From contig CAYYMH010000015.1 in the NCBI GenBank assembly GCA_964472785.1, positions 24,963 through 88,962 on the forward strand: a stretch of 64,000 nucleotides of DNA, written 5' to 3'. This document shows positions 52,141-62,029 of this stretch, in pieces. Within the stretch, counting starts at the first letter, position 1. Every line of letters begins with the position of its first letter. The DNA comes from CAYYMH01 sp964472785. GTDB taxonomy: Bacteria; Zhuqueibacterota; Zhuqueibacteria; Thermofontimicrobiales; Thermofontimicrobiaceae. The position numbers and the translations under genes are program-made. The notes under the pieces were generated by a model. That model had not been told where the DNA came from and made no database searches. It saw only the letters and a list, made by a program, of their open reading frames with translations.

Positions 52141-55100
52141 TTATTTCATCAACAGCATCTTCCGCGCTTTACTAAATTCACCAGCCTTAATCCGGTACAG
52201 GTAAACCCCGGAGCCCATCATTTTCCCGGAGTCATCCCGGCAATCCCAAACCACCGAATGATAACCCGCTGCTTGTTCCCGATTCAAAATCGTCCTGATC
52301 TTTTGTGCCATCAGGTTGAAAATTTCAATAGTAACATTAGTCTTTTCAGGAAGTTGGTAATCGATGCGGGTTTCCGGATTAAACGGGTTGGGGTAATTTT
52401 GAAATAACGCATACGCTGTTGGTTTATGTATATTTGTCTCACTCACTACTCCTGTCGGTAAATTAAGCACTTTGAAGTCATTCACCTCGGCACGAGTTAT
52501 TTCTACTTGTATTCTATCAGATTCAATGCCCGTTTTAGTAAAGATGAGTTCGAAAATTGTCGCGTTATATTCTATTCCCTCTCTGCCAGCCAATGCTATA
52601 TTCACTTCTCCTTCTTTGAAACTGTTTACAGCAATCATGAAATTTTGAGTCACTGAATGCCATAAGATATTATCGTATTCCAACAACTCAGCATTGTACT
52701 GGATCGTCATGATAATCGTATTTATCTCACCCGGCACATTATCAACTTTTATCGGGACACGAACTTTCTGGTTCTCGGATTTTGTTTGCTCAAAGCAAAA
52801 CTGAAGCTGCGTGAAATCAGTATGCTTAAAAACATGCTCCGAATCATTCATATTCTCCGAACCCGAATTCCAGCTCAAATTCACATCCCCCAGCAGATAT
52901 GCCGAAAAATCAACTCTAAAGTCAGAGTTTGACATGAAAGACGTATCTTGCGGATAAAAGAGCCAATGACCGGTATTTGCGATACCTTCCGTAAAAAAGG
53001 CTAAGTGTCTTAAAATGGCAATCGCATCAGAAGCTGTAACCAAGCCGTCCATGGTCACATCAGCAGCTATTTTTTGTGCTGGAGTTAAGTTCCTTAGAAA
53101 AGCAAGAGCTTGAAGTATTAATAAAGGATCAGTTCCAGAGATTGCGGATTGATGGTCACCAGTTTTAGCCGGTACGATAGTATGCTCAACACCGGGTAAA
53201 ACATCTTCAAATTGAAAATTGCCATCATTATCAGTTACTATTGAAAGAGTATCATCAAGTAACAATTCTACATTTTGGACACCATTACTTTGCTCATCAT
53301 ACCGAATTTGTCCGGAAACGTTAATTTTATTGGGAATCTTAAAAACGCCATTATTAAAATCAATTTGCCCATTGTTTATATCGTATAAAGATACTGTTGT
53401 AAGATAGGTATGGTTTGTTTCTTCATCAAAACAGATGAATGTGCTGTCGCCGTATTCTCCGATCACATCAAAATTGAGAAGCACAACGTCAATTTCATCT
53501 CCTGTAAAAGACGAGTCGCCATCTGAACTTGCTATTTGTAACAGTAGATTTTTATTTGTATTTGGATTGAAGGCTTCAAATGGCAAGTTCGTATTTTCAC
53601 CAGTAATTTGAAATCCATTAACACCTGATCCGATTTCTGCATTCTGATAGCTGATGATTGTAGAATCATATTCGACAACAAACTGCGCAAGTGATATGTT
53701 GGAGTTCGTGGTCACTTTGATTGGGATTTTGAGTGTTGAATCTGGCAGTATTATTTGATCTGCAGGCAACCTTAATTCAACGCTCCAGCCAACCTTTGCA
53801 ACAAAAACATCAATTGGTGTCGCTGAAGATATTTCTATATCATCGAAATATGCAGTAGGGGATCCGATATGTCCTGATACAAATATATTTCCAATGTTAT
53901 CAATAGCAATGCATCGGGCTCTATCCTCATCTGTTCCTCCCGCGTTCTTTAACCACAACTCGTTACCATAAACATCATAAGCAGCAACGAAAATGTCATA
54001 CCCACCAAATGTTTCTACCTGGAATTCTCCAAAATGAAATGGAGAAGAATCATAATATCCGGTTACGTATATTTTACTGCTATTATCTGTAATTATGCTA
54101 ATTCCCTTTTCTGGCCCGCCTCCACCAGCTCTCTTTGCCCAGATCAAATCGCCAAAAGGATCATACTTAACCGCAAAAACATCTTTTTCCCCTGCATTAT
54201 CTAACGTGATATTCTCAAAGCGAATTGGATTCCAGTAATAACTTCCGGTTGCGATGACATTTCCCAAATCATCAACATCGATATCATTACCATAATCATC
54301 ATGATCTCCATACCCCTGCCTAACCCATATCACGTCTCCCGTATTATTATATTTTGCGATAAAAACTTCGTAGCGAAAACCTGATAGATAAAAATCGTCA
54401 AAAAACGACTGTTCATTAAAAGAACCTGTAATATAGATATGATCGTTTTTATCAACAGCAACAGCAGAGCCTTTATCATTATTTCCACCACCAGCATTTT
54501 TTGCCCATACTATACTGCCGCTATCATCATATTTTGCAATAAATATATCTCCCCCAGCATGACTCTGAAGTCTTATATTATCAAACATGGCAACGCCGCC
54601 AAAAAATCCAGTCACTATTATCTCGTTCATGCTATTGACCGCCACTCCGTATCCCCAATCATCGTGATGTCCGCCAGCACTTTTTGCCCACAATAAATTA
54701 CCTAACGAATCATATTTTGCAACAAATATATTCGCCAAACCATTAGATGCTAATTCTATACCATCAAAAAACGCAATTCCAGAATATGCACCAACGACAA
54801 CACAATTACCATCGTGATCGATTGCTAAATCGTTTGCACCATTTCCCGAGGTACCTCCGGCTCTTTTTGCCCAAAGCACCTCACCTTTATTATTAAATTT
54901 CGCTACAAATATATCCCAACCCCCTTGACTATTCAATGTGATCGAATCAAACGTAATATCATTATGAAAAGCACCGGCGATGTAAACATTGCCAATATCA
55001 TCAGTTGCGATACCATTACAATCATCATTGCCGATACCACTACTGCTATTAACCCAGAGATATTCTGGTCCTTGGGCAAAGAGATTTACAGCGATTAACA

Positions 55101-55176
55101 GAAAAAGACAGTAAATTAGACAAAAACATTTTATAAATTTGATTATAAAGCGATTAACACTTTTTTGATTTTTCAT
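52141..55176 (-). CDS. Secreted SBBP beta-propeller protein with cohesin-like, dockerin-like and sorting domains
   Basis: The 1011-residue protein has a signal peptide (about 1-35). It then has about eight SBBP-type blades (about 40-460), each with DIFVAKYD then WAKRAGG and a GNVYITG-like strand. A cohesin-like domain (about 462-610; IPIKVTTNSNISLAQFVVEY), a CarboxypepD-like domain (about 617-675) and a dockerin-like segment follow (about 679-725; ADVTMDGLVTASDAIAILRH). A second cohesin-like domain (about 800-900) and the sorting module (about 925-1011) complete it; the module has QNYPNPFNPETRIDYQLP and ends RKMLLMK. It is 15 nt after the 55192 gene, so the two share a transcript. Confidence 0.87.
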   Translation of the reverse strand: MKNQKSVNRFIIKFIKCFCLIYCLFLLIAVNLFAQGPEYLWVNSSSGIGNDDCNGIATDDIGNVYIAGAFHNDITFDSITLNSQGGWDIFVAKFNNKGEVLWAKRAGGTSGNGANDLAIDHDGNCVVVGAYSGIAFFDGIELASNGLANIFVAKYDSLGNLLWAKSAGGHHDDWGYGVAVNSMNEIIVTGFFGGVAMFDNIRLQSHAGGDIFIAKYDDSGSIVWAKNAGGGNNDKGSAVAVDKNDHIYITGSFNEQSFFDDFYLSGFRYEVFIAKYNNTGDVIWVRQGYGDHDDYGNDIDVDDLGNVIATGSYYWNPIRFENITLDNAGEKDVFAVKYDPFGDLIWAKRAGGGGPEKGISIITDNSSKIYVTGYYDSSPFHFGEFQVETFGGYDIFVAAYDVYGNELWLKNAGGTDEDRARCIAIDNIGNIFVSGHIGSPTAYFDDIEISSATPIDVFVAKVGWSVELRLPADQIILPDSTLKIPIKVTTNSNISLAQFVVEYDSTIISYQNAEIGSGVNGFQITGENTNLPFEAFNPNTNKNLLLQIASSDGDSSFTGDEIDVVLLNFDVIGEYGDSTFICFDEETNHTYLTTVSLYDINNGQIDFNNGVFKIPNKINVSGQIRYDEQSNGVQNVELLLDDTLSIVTDNDGNFQFEDVLPGVEHTIVPAKTGDHQSAISGTDPLLILQALAFLRNLTPAQKIAADVTMDGLVTASDAIAILRHLAFFTEGIANTGHWLFYPQDTSFMSNSDFRVDFSAYLLGDVNLSWNSGSENMNDSEHVFKHTDFTQLQFCFEQTKSENQKVRVPIKVDNVPGEINTIIMTIQYNAELLEYDNILWHSVTQNFMIAVNSFKEGEVNIALAGREGIEYNATIFELIFTKTGIESDRIQVEITRAEVNDFKVLNLPTGVVSETNIHKPTAYALFQNYPNPFNPETRIDYQLPEKTNVTIEIFNLMAQKIRTILNREQAAGYHSVVWDCRDDSGKMMGSGVYLYRIKAGEFSKARKMLLMK

Positions 55177-55191
55177 CTTCTTAATCCTTTC

Positions 55192-58100
55192 TTATTTTAT
55201 GATTAGTGTTTTCCGGGATGATGTGTGTTGTCCTGCGATAAGCTCATAAACATAAATACCCGAGTTGACAGTTTTGCCCTTATTATCCGTGCCATTCCAA
55301 TTTAAAGAATATGAGCCGGGTTCATGGATTTTATCGACTAAAGTTGTTACCTCCTGTCCCGCTAAATTGTAAATCTTCAAAATGCACCTGACTTTATCAG
55401 GTATATCATATCTTATTTGAGTTTCTGAATTGAATGGATTTGGAAAATTCTGATATAAGTGATAACTCTTAATATATGTTGGATTAATTTTATCAATAAC
55501 GAGTGTAGGCAAATTCTGAAGCTTTGCATCATTGACAACAGCTCTGCTAATTTCAAAATTTACATAATCCTCCATATTTTTGCTTCTTTCAAATAAGATC
55601 TCCAATATTTTACTTTCACCCGAAAAGCCATTTAGCCCAACCATAGCCAGATGTAATTGACCGGATAATTGACTGTTCTCAATAATTTGAAAGTCATCTA
55701 AATAATGATTAAAAATCGTTTTTATATGCTCTAATTTCTGTGGATCAAATTTAAATGAGAATAAAATTGAATTCACTTCTGCTGCGTTAGCTTCCAAATA
55801 AATTGGAATTTTAATTTTCCGCCCTTCAACGATCTCATATCCACCAATTTTAATAGCACAATTTTCAGAATCGCCTCCTATCCCATTACTCACAAATGTT
55901 ACTGACGATCCCCAGCTTAGATTGGCATCACCTTTTAAATACGCTATAAAATCAATCGTTTGGTTATTTATCAAATTGATTGTTGTGTCTTCAGGTAAAA
56001 ATTCCCAATGTCCCGAGTTCCCGATGCCAATCGTAAAGAAAGCCAAGTACCTCAAAATTGCTATCGCATCCGAACCTGTGATTAAGCCGTCACCTGTCAC
56101 ATCAGCTGCTCTCATTTCTTCCGCAGTCAATTCATGCATAAATGCCAACGCTTGCAAAATATATAACGGATCAGTGCCCGTTATCGCATCTTGCTGGTCG
56201 CTGGTTTTGATAAGCTCGAGATTGTAAGTTCCTGGATTTATTTGTAGTATTTCGTATTCGCCATTCTGATCTGTTGTGGTTACGGTCTCACCATTTAATA
56301 CCACATCGGCATTCGGGATATTTACTATTGTATTATCATAGAAGACAATACCCGTAAGGTCGACAAAGTCAGGAATTTTTATGCTGCCATTATGAAAATG
56401 AATCTCGCCGTCCGTTATTTCGTTTAGGTTTAGTGTAGACAGAAACGTATGTGCTACGTCCGTATCAAAGGCCAAAATGGTACTGTCTCCATTAATTCCC
56501 ACAATATGGAATGTTAATAAAACGACTTCAACATTTTCGCCGGTGAAATAATTAGTTCCAGCTCCGGAAACCTGAACAAGAACATTTGCATTCGCACCTT
56601 CCGTTGATGGATTAAATGGAAGTTGACTATTCTGAATAATTCCAAATCCAGCAGCGCCTGAACCGACTTCTGCACTTTGGAAATCAATCACTGTGGAATC
56701 ATAGTCGATTACGAACTGGGCAACCGAAATGGACGAATCGGTGCTGACTGAAACGGGGATTTTGATCATTTGGCTTGGATATGCTGTGGTATCCGGTATT
56801 GAAAACTGCGCCATAGCCTCAATTACGCTACCGTCAATTTCAATGTTGTATAAATACTCATCTTGATCGTTATTCGAAAATACCATATCCAAACCAAAAA
56901 CATCACTACTGTCAACATCAAAAGAAATATCCAGTGTGTCTGTGCTACCGGCCGCTATTTTAAGCGGAAGAACCGTATCCACAGAAAAATTGCTGCAATT
57001 ATCTAGATTCGTTGCTGTGACTTCAATTATATCAAGCTGCTCTGCGCCGGCAGTATTATCTACGGTATATCTCAAACGAACGTACCCGGTATCGCTGGTG
57101 CTGACGTTATCAATACTGCCGTCCAGAATAGAATTTCCTGCCGGACGTTGTATGTCAATCTCTGGGAAATCAGCAGTAAAGTAGAAACGCAGATAATGGT
57201 CCTCTACTTCACCATTATTGAACAAGCCTGTAAGTGTTAATGGCGTCTCATTATCAGCAATTAAGCGGAAGCGGGCAAACCGATCTTGAAAAGAGAAAGC
57301 AGGTGTAATTACACCTGCCGGTACATCGAAATAAATTGTTTGCGTACCGTTAGTTACAGGTTTCATATCGAGTATGTGTTCACCAGCGTCTATTAAATCT
57401 GCATTGTGTTCCCAGTCAATCCAACCGCTGAGAAAACCGGGACCACCGGTAACTGTTACCTCGATAGAACCTCCATTAATTCCTTCATGCCAGTTGGAAT
57501 TAATTACTACACCGTTTTCATCATTTTGGTCATTACCATCATCACCGTCAGAAGCAGTACGCCCGGCATCATCGCTTTCCTGACCGTCTGTTTCACCATC
57601 TATACTTGTACCGAGATAAAGATCGCTAACATTGTGCCTGGCACCGTCGTCTGAATTGGTGGTAAGGTTGTAACTGGCAGGTAAGTCGCCAAAATCTGTA
57701 CAGTTAACATACCAGGCAATCTTGTTATCATCATCAGAGGAGGAGAGCACATCCAGATCACCATCTCCATCCATATCTGCAGCATAAACGCAACCTGCAT
57801 TATCAGCATCATTGGAAATAACCGTTTCATTCCAGACATTGCCATTCTCATACCAGGCAATTTTGTCGTCACCTCCGGAAGCCGAAAGTACATCGAGATC
57901 GCCGTCACCATCCATATCTGCGGCATAAACACAATATGCAGCATCAGCATTGGCGGAAATCACCGTTTTATTCCACGAATTACCATTCTCAAACCAGGCG
58001 ATTTTGTTGTCAAGATATGAAGCGGATAGTGCATCCAGATCACCGTCACCATCCATATCTGCAGCATAAACATGACATGATCCCCAGGTATCAGTAGTAA

Positions 58101-59856
58101 TAATGTTTTTCTGCCATAAATTACCATTCTCATACCAAACAATATTGTGTTCATGATTACCATGGGATAAAACATCCAGATCACCATCTCCATCCATATC
58201 TGCCGGATAAACGGAAAATGAATAATTAGCAGTAGTAGAAATAGTGTTTTCATACCAAGAATTACCATTTTCATACCAGACAATTTTGTAACCATCTCTA
58301 TAAGATGAAAGCACATCCAGGTCGCCATCCCCATCCATATCTGCGGCATAAACGGTTCTTGGACCATTAAAAGCACTGTCGGAAATGACTGTTTTATTCC
58401 ATGAATTGCCGTTTTCATACCAGGCAATTTCTTCATTTGTTTCGGAAGTTGAGAGCACATCCATATCACCGTCGCCATCAATATCTGCTGCATGAACACA
58501 AAATGCCGCAAGGGCATCAGTGGAAATAGGGGTTTCATTCCATGAATTGCCATTCTCATACCAGGCAATTTTGCCACTATTACAAGAGGAAATCACATCC
58601 AGATCAGAATCACCATCAATGTCTGCTGTGCAAACATATAAAGCACCGATGGCACTAGTTGAGATGACCTGCTGCTTGCTGAATATAGCACAGCTACTTT
58701 GCGATTCTACGGTAAACTGCCAGCTATATGATTTCTCCAAATTTGCGCCAACTGTGCTTTGAATACCCGTGGTCAAAGTTACTGTAACCACCTCCCCGGG
58801 CACAAAATCTTCGACTGGATTAAAGGTAATGGTATTCGTACCGCCACCGGAAAAGTCGCCCTGATGTTCACCTGAAATGGAACCATCCACATTAAAGGTG
58901 ACATCATCGTCTAAAGTTGTTTCATCTATATTAGCGCTGAATTCAACTGTTATATTGCTGTTAGTGGGAACATTAAGTTCGTTTTGGGTGGGGGTGTGGC
59001 TATTTACAGTGAGAACTGGATTTTCAATGAACCGATCCGAAAAATCTGTCTTGGCATAATTATATATTTTAAAATTATCCATTACCCCGCCAGCACCGGG
59101 GTATCCTAACAGCCTGGTATCACCACCGAAAGAAGTACCAGCCCATGCCATCAGCCAAACACATTTTATAGGGACAATCACCCAATTATTGTCTGTTGTC
59201 GAACACATTTCCACACCATCCCTGAAAATAATGATAGTTTTTCCACCAGTGTCGGGTATGCCATTTCTGTCATAGATAATCGCCAAATGCATCTCGTCGC
59301 CCTCATTCCATTGTGATGGTAATTCACCTGATCCTCCGTGAAGGACATTTTCAGTACTACAAGGATAACTTCCGATACTAAAGCGATATGTATGGCGACC
59401 ACCCACAAAACGATCATTAGAGAAATCTAAATAACCAGTTCCTGCACTTTGAGGTGGATCAGGGGGATGAGTCACAACATCAGCAGTTGACAACCAACTG
59501 CGCCATTGATTAGGTTTATTATCATTATAGGCAGCTTTCCACCAAAATTCAAACGTGCCTTTTTCGGTTGTTAGATTTAGCTCCGTTATGTCAATCGCAA
59601 CCTTGCAATGGTACGCATCAGCCCCTGTATAAGGGGCGCGAACGCCATTACCGAACTTGAAGCTCTCGAATGACAATTCACCTTCCAAATTGTCATAAAA
59701 AGCATCAGGACCAATTTCACTGGGTATATATCCATCGACTTCATGTTCTAATTTATTCCAAAAGATAAGTTGATCTTGGCTATAAGAAATATTAGAAAAT
59801 AAAAGTATTAAAAAAATGGATGCAAGCGATGCTAAGAAAAATATTTTATTTTTCAT
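55192..59856 (-). CDS. Giant secreted LamG/FG-GAP/GEVED protein with cohesin-like, dockerin-like and sorting domains
   Basis: The 1554-residue protein has a signal peptide (about 1-27) and a LamG-like domain (about 28-275) duplicated from the family seen at 49992. A Big_5-like Ig domain (about 280-385; PTNSNITVEFSANI) is followed by seven FG-GAP/VCBS-type repeats (about 405-717; ADMDGDGDLDVLS and KIAWYENGN). A GEVED-like domain (about 720-890) and an Ig-like section lead to a cohesin-like domain (about 1028-1160) and CarboxypepD plus dockerin-like segments (about 1165-1275; ADVTGDGLITGSDAIAILRY). A second cohesin-like domain (about 1335-1450) precedes the sorting module (QNFPNPFNSETQIRYDIP, ending RKTLIIK). 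DGDGD loops imply calcium binding. AAGGAGA precedes the ATG. Confidence 0.87.
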   Translation of the reverse strand: MKNKIFFLASLASIFLILLFSNISYSQDQLIFWNKLEHEVDGYIPSEIGPDAFYDNLEGELSFESFKFGNGVRAPYTGADAYHCKVAIDITELNLTTEKGTFEFWWKAAYNDNKPNQWRSWLSTADVVTHPPDPPQSAGTGYLDFSNDRFVGGRHTYRFSIGSYPCSTENVLHGGSGELPSQWNEGDEMHLAIIYDRNGIPDTGGKTIIIFRDGVEMCSTTDNNWVIVPIKCVWLMAWAGTSFGGDTRLLGYPGAGGVMDNFKIYNYAKTDFSDRFIENPVLTVNSHTPTQNELNVPTNSNITVEFSANIDETTLDDDVTFNVDGSISGEHQGDFSGGGTNTITFNPVEDFVPGEVVTVTLTTGIQSTVGANLEKSYSWQFTVESQSSCAIFSKQQVISTSAIGALYVCTADIDGDSDLDVISSCNSGKIAWYENGNSWNETPISTDALAAFCVHAADIDGDGDMDVLSTSETNEEIAWYENGNSWNKTVISDSAFNGPRTVYAADMDGDGDLDVLSSYRDGYKIVWYENGNSWYENTISTTANYSFSVYPADMDGDGDLDVLSHGNHEHNIVWYENGNLWQKNIITTDTWGSCHVYAADMDGDGDLDALSASYLDNKIAWFENGNSWNKTVISANADAAYCVYAADMDGDGDLDVLSASGGDDKIAWYENGNVWNETVISNDADNAGCVYAADMDGDGDLDVLSSSDDDNKIAWYVNCTDFGDLPASYNLTTNSDDGARHNVSDLYLGTSIDGETDGQESDDAGRTASDGDDGNDQNDENGVVINSNWHEGINGGSIEVTVTGGPGFLSGWIDWEHNADLIDAGEHILDMKPVTNGTQTIYFDVPAGVITPAFSFQDRFARFRLIADNETPLTLTGLFNNGEVEDHYLRFYFTADFPEIDIQRPAGNSILDGSIDNVSTSDTGYVRLRYTVDNTAGAEQLDIIEVTATNLDNCSNFSVDTVLPLKIAAGSTDTLDISFDVDSSDVFGLDMVFSNNDQDEYLYNIEIDGSVIEAMAQFSIPDTTAYPSQMIKIPVSVSTDSSISVAQFVIDYDSTVIDFQSAEVGSGAAGFGIIQNSQLPFNPSTEGANANVLVQVSGAGTNYFTGENVEVVLLTFHIVGINGDSTILAFDTDVAHTFLSTLNLNEITDGEIHFHNGSIKIPDFVDLTGIVFYDNTIVNIPNADVVLNGETVTTTDQNGEYEILQINPGTYNLELIKTSDQQDAITGTDPLYILQALAFMHELTAEEMRAADVTGDGLITGSDAIAILRYLAFFTIGIGNSGHWEFLPEDTTINLINNQTIDFIAYLKGDANLSWGSSVTFVSNGIGGDSENCAIKIGGYEIVEGRKIKIPIYLEANAAEVNSILFSFKFDPQKLEHIKTIFNHYLDDFQIIENSQLSGQLHLAMVGLNGFSGESKILEILFERSKNMEDYVNFEISRAVVNDAKLQNLPTLVIDKINPTYIKSYHLYQNFPNPFNSETQIRYDIPDKVRCILKIYNLAGQEVTTLVDKIHEPGSYSLNWNGTDNKGKTVNSGIYVYELIAGQHTSSRKTLIIK
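57700..58650 (-). repeat. Seven tandem coding repeats of about 141 nt (FG-GAP units)
   Basis: Each unit encodes VYAADMDGDGDLDVLS, a variable loop, KIAWYENGN and a variable strand. On the plus strand ATCACCATCTCCATCCATATC-like text (20 nt blocks) recurs every 140-144 nt. Conservation is strongest over the calcium-loop codons. Confidence 0.85.
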
Positions 59857-59884
59857 TATGCAATCTCCTTATTAGTTATATTCA

Positions 59885-59931
59885 GCCAAGAAAACACGAA
59901 TGTGTTCTATCCAAATTCGTGCATTCTTGGC
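59885..59931 (-). terminator. Strong hairpin between two surface-protein genes
   Basis: GCCAAGAA (59885-59892) pairs with TTCTTGGC (59924-59931) and CACGAAT (59895-59901) with ATTCGTG (59915-59921), separated by a 2-nt internal loop. It lies 13 nt past the stop of the 59945 gene and 29 nt before the next start. There is no T tract, so it may attenuate or protect the upstream mRNA rather than end transcription. Confidence 0.5.
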
Positions 59932-59944
59932 ATGCTCTTTTGCC

Positions 59945-61879
59945 TTACCGAATAAAAATCAGCTTCTTCGTTTCAACATCATCTTTCGTCATCATCCGAA
60001 ACAAATAAACGCCTGAGGTAACTAACATACCCGCATCATTTCTTCCGTCCCATTCCACACTGTAAGTGCCTGTTTCCTTTTCCTCATCCATCAGAGTTCG
60101 TACTTCACGTCCCAACAAGTTATAGATTTTGAGCCTGATTTTTCCTCTTTCAGCAAGCTGAAATCTGATTGTTGTTTCCGGATTAAACGGATTGGGATAG
60201 TTTTGGAAAAGCTTGGTTGAAACCGGCACATTCGGATTGAGCGACAATTGGTTGTTTGATAAATCAACCAGTATTCGTCCTTCATTTAAAACAGCCTTGT
60301 TGATAATGACCGCTGTTTCTTTGGGAGAACCCGGATCAGTTAACTCAAATTGAAACTTCAGTATCTCAATTTCCGATGTTAACGGTTTAGCGCCGGCGAG
60401 GGCAAGCTTGATGACATTTTCAGTCGCAGCATACTCCAGATAAAAATCCTTGACTTGTTCACCCAATTTTAATTTTTTCAAACTGAGCGCTTCCGTGTCA
60501 AAACATATTTCCATTTCAGCCGAGTAAACTTCGCCGTTAATATTCATCGATACCGGAACATCGAATTGTCCTTCCGAAGAAATAACAACATCGCCCCAAT
60601 TGAAAATTGCATTACCGGTAACATTCTTTTGATTGGCAGCCAGTTCCAGTCCCGGCGGTGACCAGTTTCCGGAAACATCACCGAACACAATGGCTTCAAA
60701 ATCCTGGTTGCTCATGTCTGAATCAAGTGGTAAATAGTTAATCGAGTCCGGCGCGTTCGTCCAGTTGTTTTCATCGATTTGAAAGTCCGCAGGAACAAAA
60801 GTCCACTCCTGAATCACCGGGAATTCATTGATCAATCCAGCCACGTATCGTAAAATATACGAAGCGTCAAACGCCGACACACCGCCGTTCCCGGAAACAT
60901 CCGCAGCCAACATTTGATACGGCGTAAACGTAATCAATTCAGCTACAAACCGCAGCACAAAAGAAGCGTCGTAAGCGCTGATGCTGCTGCCCAAATCTCC
61001 CTGGTGCACTGGTTTAAGCGAATAATCACCACCGGCTACACCGGTAATTACAAACGAACCCGGTGCATCTGTAGAAGCTGAATAACCATCCAAATTTACG
61101 GTTACATTTGGCACGCCGTTATCATTGGCATAATACTGAATCGCTCCGGAAACAGTGAACCCCGGTGTCACAGCACAGGAGCCATCGTTAAAGGTTAACA
61201 AAGCGCCTGCCAAATCATTCAGGTTTTCAGTAGTCAAAAACGTGTGATTGGTAATCTTGTCAAACACGATAGGGCTGGTTCCGCTTCCGGCAATAGCGTC
61301 AAATTCCAGCAGCACAACCTGTTGATTGGTTCCGGTAAAAATATTTGTACCGCCGCCGGACACTTGCACCAGCACATTTTTATTCGTACCCACCGCAGCC
61401 GGATCAAAGGGTAGATTTGGATTGGTACTCACCAGAAAACCGGCAGCATCCGCGCCAGTTTGCGCGCCCGAAAAATTGATAACTGAAGAATCGAATTCGA
61501 CGACAAACTGTGCCAAGCCAATACTGGAGTCGGTGCTCACTGTAACCGGAATAAAAATAGTTGCCCCTGCCGACACAGACGTATCCGGCAAATTAATTTC
61601 AGCCACTGGCTGTAATTCAAAAAAAGTCTGGTAAATAAAACCGATGTTCAACAAATAATTCGTGCTGCCCGTTTCACCGGTTTCGGCAGCCACGCCCACT
61701 GACCCTTCAATGCTGAAATTGGTCGATTGGACAGCACCACCAGCCTGATTTTCAACAGATGATGCTATTTTGAAATTTGTGCTGGACATTTGGGCAGACA
61801 CTGGTTGATAAAAATGTAAAAGCGGGGCAAAAAATATCAAAGTGATAATTTTCACAAACTTTCCTTTTTTATATATCAT
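59945..61879 (-). CDS. Secreted cohesin-like/dockerin-like protein with type A sorting domain
   Basis: The 644-residue protein has a signal peptide (about 1-30, ending VSAQ). A short N-terminal domain (about 31-90) contains paired STNFKIASSV and STNFSIEGSV strands. A cohesin-like domain (about 96-233; IPVTVSTDSSIGLAQFVVEF) and a CarboxypepD-like domain (about 235-290) follow. A dockerin-like segment (about 290-345; AADVSGNGGVSAFDASYILR) precedes a second cohesin-like domain (about 435-545). The sorting module (about 560-644) has QNYPNPFNPETTIRFQLA and ends KKLIFIR. This is the minimal version of the module set found in the larger neighbours. AAAGGAGA precedes the ATG. Confidence 0.86.
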   Translation of the reverse strand: MIYKKGKFVKIITLIFFAPLLHFYQPVSAQMSSTNFKIASSVENQAGGAVQSTNFSIEGSVGVAAETGETGSTNYLLNIGFIYQTFFELQPVAEINLPDTSVSAGATIFIPVTVSTDSSIGLAQFVVEFDSSVINFSGAQTGADAAGFLVSTNPNLPFDPAAVGTNKNVLVQVSGGGTNIFTGTNQQVVLLEFDAIAGSGTSPIVFDKITNHTFLTTENLNDLAGALLTFNDGSCAVTPGFTVSGAIQYYANDNGVPNVTVNLDGYSASTDAPGSFVITGVAGGDYSLKPVHQGDLGSSISAYDASFVLRFVAELITFTPYQMLAADVSGNGGVSAFDASYILRYVAGLINEFPVIQEWTFVPADFQIDENNWTNAPDSINYLPLDSDMSNQDFEAIVFGDVSGNWSPPGLELAANQKNVTGNAIFNWGDVVISSEGQFDVPVSMNINGEVYSAEMEICFDTEALSLKKLKLGEQVKDFYLEYAATENVIKLALAGAKPLTSEIEILKFQFELTDPGSPKETAVIINKAVLNEGRILVDLSNNQLSLNPNVPVSTKLFQNYPNPFNPETTIRFQLAERGKIRLKIYNLLGREVRTLMDEEKETGTYSVEWDGRNDAGMLVTSGVYLFRMMTKDDVETKKLIFIR

Positions 61880-62029
61880 TTCTGTCTCCTTTCAACTTTT
61901 TATTAAATTATTCTTCACTATCGATTTAAAACTAATGCAGTGAATCCGCTTGGATTTCACAAAATACTGATTCATTTATTCCAAACCACTTTCCTTGTAC
62001 ATAAACAATTATTTATTAAATTTGCAATC

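Noticed and set aside
57600..58577. Minus-strand Met/Trp/Ile-rich open frames, and a possible CRISPR array, over the FG-GAP region
   Set aside because: The open frames are shadow frames of the coding repeat. The periodicity (about 141 nt) and conserved calcium-loop codons show a protein repeat, not CRISPR spacers.
41556..61879. A true cellulosome
   Set aside because: No glycoside hydrolase, CBM or scaffoldin with many cohesins is present. The cohesin-like and dockerin-like modules occur together in sorted proteins, so only self-assembly is suggested.
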